Of a stretch of 25,341 bases of DNA, positions 24,204 to 25,341 are shown one piece after another; within the stretch, counting starts at the first letter, position 1, and each line of letters begins with the position of its first letter. The translations under genes were made by a program, and so were the position numbers. Below the pieces are notes generated by a model, which was not told the origin of the DNA, searched no databases, and was given only the letters and a program-made list of their open reading frames with translations. The DNA comes from a virus: positions 1-25,341 of the IMG/VR virus record IMGVR_UViG_3300013104_000072. One strand, written 5' to 3'.

Positions 24204-24250
24204 CTTCTAAGCCGTAGGTCGTAGGTTCGAATCCTACAGGGCGTACCATT
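24204..24250 (+). other. attP: attP core: 3' half of a tRNA-Arg(UCU) gene
   Basis: Bases 24204-24248 are a perfect tRNA 3' half from position 32 to CCA: anticodon loop CTTCTAA (anticodon UCU), stem GCCGT, variable loop AGGTC, T arm GTAGG-TTCGAAT-CCTAC, acceptor AGGGCGT, A, CCA. The expected 5' partners are absent: upstream AGGAA does not pair with GCCGT and TTGTTGT does not pair with the acceptor strand. It is therefore not a working tRNA but the identity segment used for integration, 14 bases from the end of the integrase gene. The core differs from the E. coli K-12 argU end, as I remember it, at several bases, so the natural target may be the argU-type gene of another enterobacterium. Confidence 0.85.
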
Positions 24251-24263
24251 AAGTATTAGTAAC

Positions 24264-25341
24264 TTACGCCTCTTTCACTTCCTCCTCATTTCCGGTGTGG
24301 GACATATTTGGGACATCAACCCCAAAAATTGAGTCAATTTGCTTCGCGTGTTCCGTTAAATGGTTAGGCGCCAGGTGAGCATATCGACGGACCATTTCGA
24401 TACTTTCCCAGCCGCCCATTTCCTGCAATACAGATAACGGAACTCCTGACTGAATTAACCAGCTCGCCCATGTGTGTCTCAGGTCATGGAAACGGAAATC
24501 CTCAATACCTGCACGACGACATGCTGCATTCCATGCGCTCTGGTCATCAACCCGCATCTTCCTCACTGATGGAGTCTTAGAGCCGTCAGGACGAACGCCG
24601 GCTTTCATATGGACGAACACCCATTTATGATGATTGCCAATCTGATCGCGCAGTACCTTACAGGCCGTATCATTCAGCGCTACGCCAATAGCTCTGTTTG
24701 ATTTACTGTCTTCAGGATTCACCCAGGCAACCCGACGCTGCATATCGATTTGTTGCCACTCCATATTGATGATGTTCGAACGACGAAGGCCGGTTGCCAG
24801 CGCAAACTTAACAACCGACTTCAGTGGTTCAGGACATTCCTCAATAAGCCTCTTCGCTTCCTCATGCTCCAGCCAGCGTACCCGCTTATTTCTTACGGCC
24901 GGCACCTTAATCACTGGTGCTTTCTCCAGCCATTTCCAGTCACGCTCTGCCGCACGCAGGATAGCTTTCATCAGTGCCAGATGCTTGGCCTTGGTGGAAG
25001 TAGTGACGGGAGAGGCTGAATACACCGGTGCCGGCTGCCCATTCTTCTGAGCCGCTGCTGCCTGAATTTTCCATATCTCAAGCAGCTTGCGGTTGCTCAT
25101 CTTGTTTACTGCTGAGTAAATCCTTTGCTCAGTGACATCTTTTAAACGAATCCCTTCGAAATGTGCCAGCCAGAAAGCCATGCGACTGCGGTCGTCTTTC
25201 AGTGACTTCTTCTCGGCTTTTTCCTCAAGCCACCGCATGCAAGCATCATCAAACGTTACATCAGGGAAATCGCCAAGTCGGTCTACTCGCCACAGTTCAG
25301 CTTTGCGCTTGTCATGTAGCTCAGTAGCGAGCCGTTTGTCG
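24264..25341 (-). CDS. int: Tyrosine integrase, DLP12-like (5' end outside window)
   Basis: The frame is open to the right edge (first visible residues [17 protein letters not shown]), so the true start lies outside; at least 358 residues are visible. It has the core-binding region [16 protein letters not shown] and the catalytic domain with the arginine motif [14 protein letters not shown], the lysine region [11 protein letters not shown], the [11 protein letters not shown] box and the [20 protein letters not shown] segment bearing the tyrosine. The sequence is very close to what I remember of the DLP12 integrase, which uses the argU tRNA gene, matching the UCU tRNA half 14 bases beyond its stop. 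It catalyses integration and excision at the attachment site. The gene reads toward the core, the common int-att arrangement. Its 3' end may contain right-arm binding sites. Confidence 0.95.
   Translation of the reverse strand, partial: DKRLATELHDKRKAELWRVDRLGDFPDVTFDDACMRWLEEKAEKKSLKDDRSRMAFWLAHFEGIRLKDVTEQRIYSAVNKMSNRKLLEIWKIQAAAAQKNGQPAPVYSASPVTTSTKAKHLALMKAILRAAERDWKWLEKAPVIKVPAVRNKRVRWLEHEEAKRLIEECPEPLKSVVKFALATGLRRSNIINMEWQQIDMQRRVAWVNPEDSKSNRAIGVALNDTACKVLRDQIGNHHKWVFVHMKAGVRPDGSKTPSVRKMRVDDQSAWNAACRRAGIEDFRFHDLRHTWASWLIQSGVPLSVLQEMGGWESIEMVRRYAHLAPNHLTEHAKQIDSIFGVDVPNMSHTGNEEEVKEA

Noticed and set aside
24180-24250. A functional tRNA-Arg gene
   Set aside because: Only the 3' half is tRNA-like; acceptor, D and anticodon stems have no pairing 5' strands.
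1-25341. CRISPR array, insertion sequence or transposase
   Set aside because: No regularly spaced repeats, terminal inverted repeats with transposase, or target duplications were seen; the only dense repeats are the short ones near attP.

Overview
The window is a contiguous block of a temperate, contractile-tailed (myovirus-type) phage genome from an enterobacterial host. The phage identity rests on a gene-by-gene late operon: terminase, portal, F-like head protein, protease/scaffold, capsid, connectors, tail sheath, tail tube, chaperone, tape measure, baseplate, fibre and spike. The enterobacterial host is inferred from four things. The integrase is very close to what I remember of the DLP12 (argU-type) integrase. 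There is a 45-base tRNA-Arg(UCU) 3' half next to it. There is an E. coli-type LexA box. There is a UmuD-like protein and a probable surface-polysaccharide acetyltransferase.

Layout. 1-3640: end of the small terminase gene, the large terminase gene (reading frame broken by one base just before its Walker A motif), portal, and an F-like minor head protein closed by an intrinsic terminator. 3699-3887: a small orphan gene. 3902-8740: protease/scaffold fusion, a probable cement protein, major capsid protein, and a set of small connector and neck proteins. 8741-13063: tail sheath, tail tube, a tail chaperone with a perfect TTTTTTA slip site leading to a -1 extended product, and a tape measure with a lysozyme-like C-terminal part. 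13065-17943: compact baseplate (Dit-like protein, plug, hub, spike, then after a terminator the gp25-like, J-like and DUF2612 proteins). 17945-21640: collar-domain tail fibre and a long beta-helix tailspike, closed by a strong hairpin terminator that also serves the convergent gene. 21668-23566 (minus): membrane acyltransferase-3/SGNH enzyme. 23567-23693: divergent control region with a GATC-bearing dyad and a consensus LexA box. 23694-24080: UmuD'-like protein that starts at the natural UmuD cleavage point and has lost the catalytic serine. 24081-24263: the phage attachment region. 24264 to the right edge (minus): integrase, cut by the window end.

How it fits together. The plus-strand late genes build the virion. 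Head proteins share an unusual Ala-Met-Asp-Ala motif, which I propose is the processing site of the phage's maturation protease. The spike probably binds and cuts host surface glycan, while the neighbouring acyltransferase probably modifies host surface glycan in lysogens, so the pair looks like a receptor/receptor-conversion cassette. The acyltransferase and the SOS-controlled UmuD'-like gene lie between the virion genes and attP, the usual place for genes that change the lysogen. Both flanks of the attachment core are phage DNA and the tRNA 5' half is missing, so the sequence has the order of a free or circular phage genome rather than of a simple integrated prophage.

Limits: all family names come from reading the sequence and from memory of the families; no search was run. 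The small connector genes are assigned largely by position.
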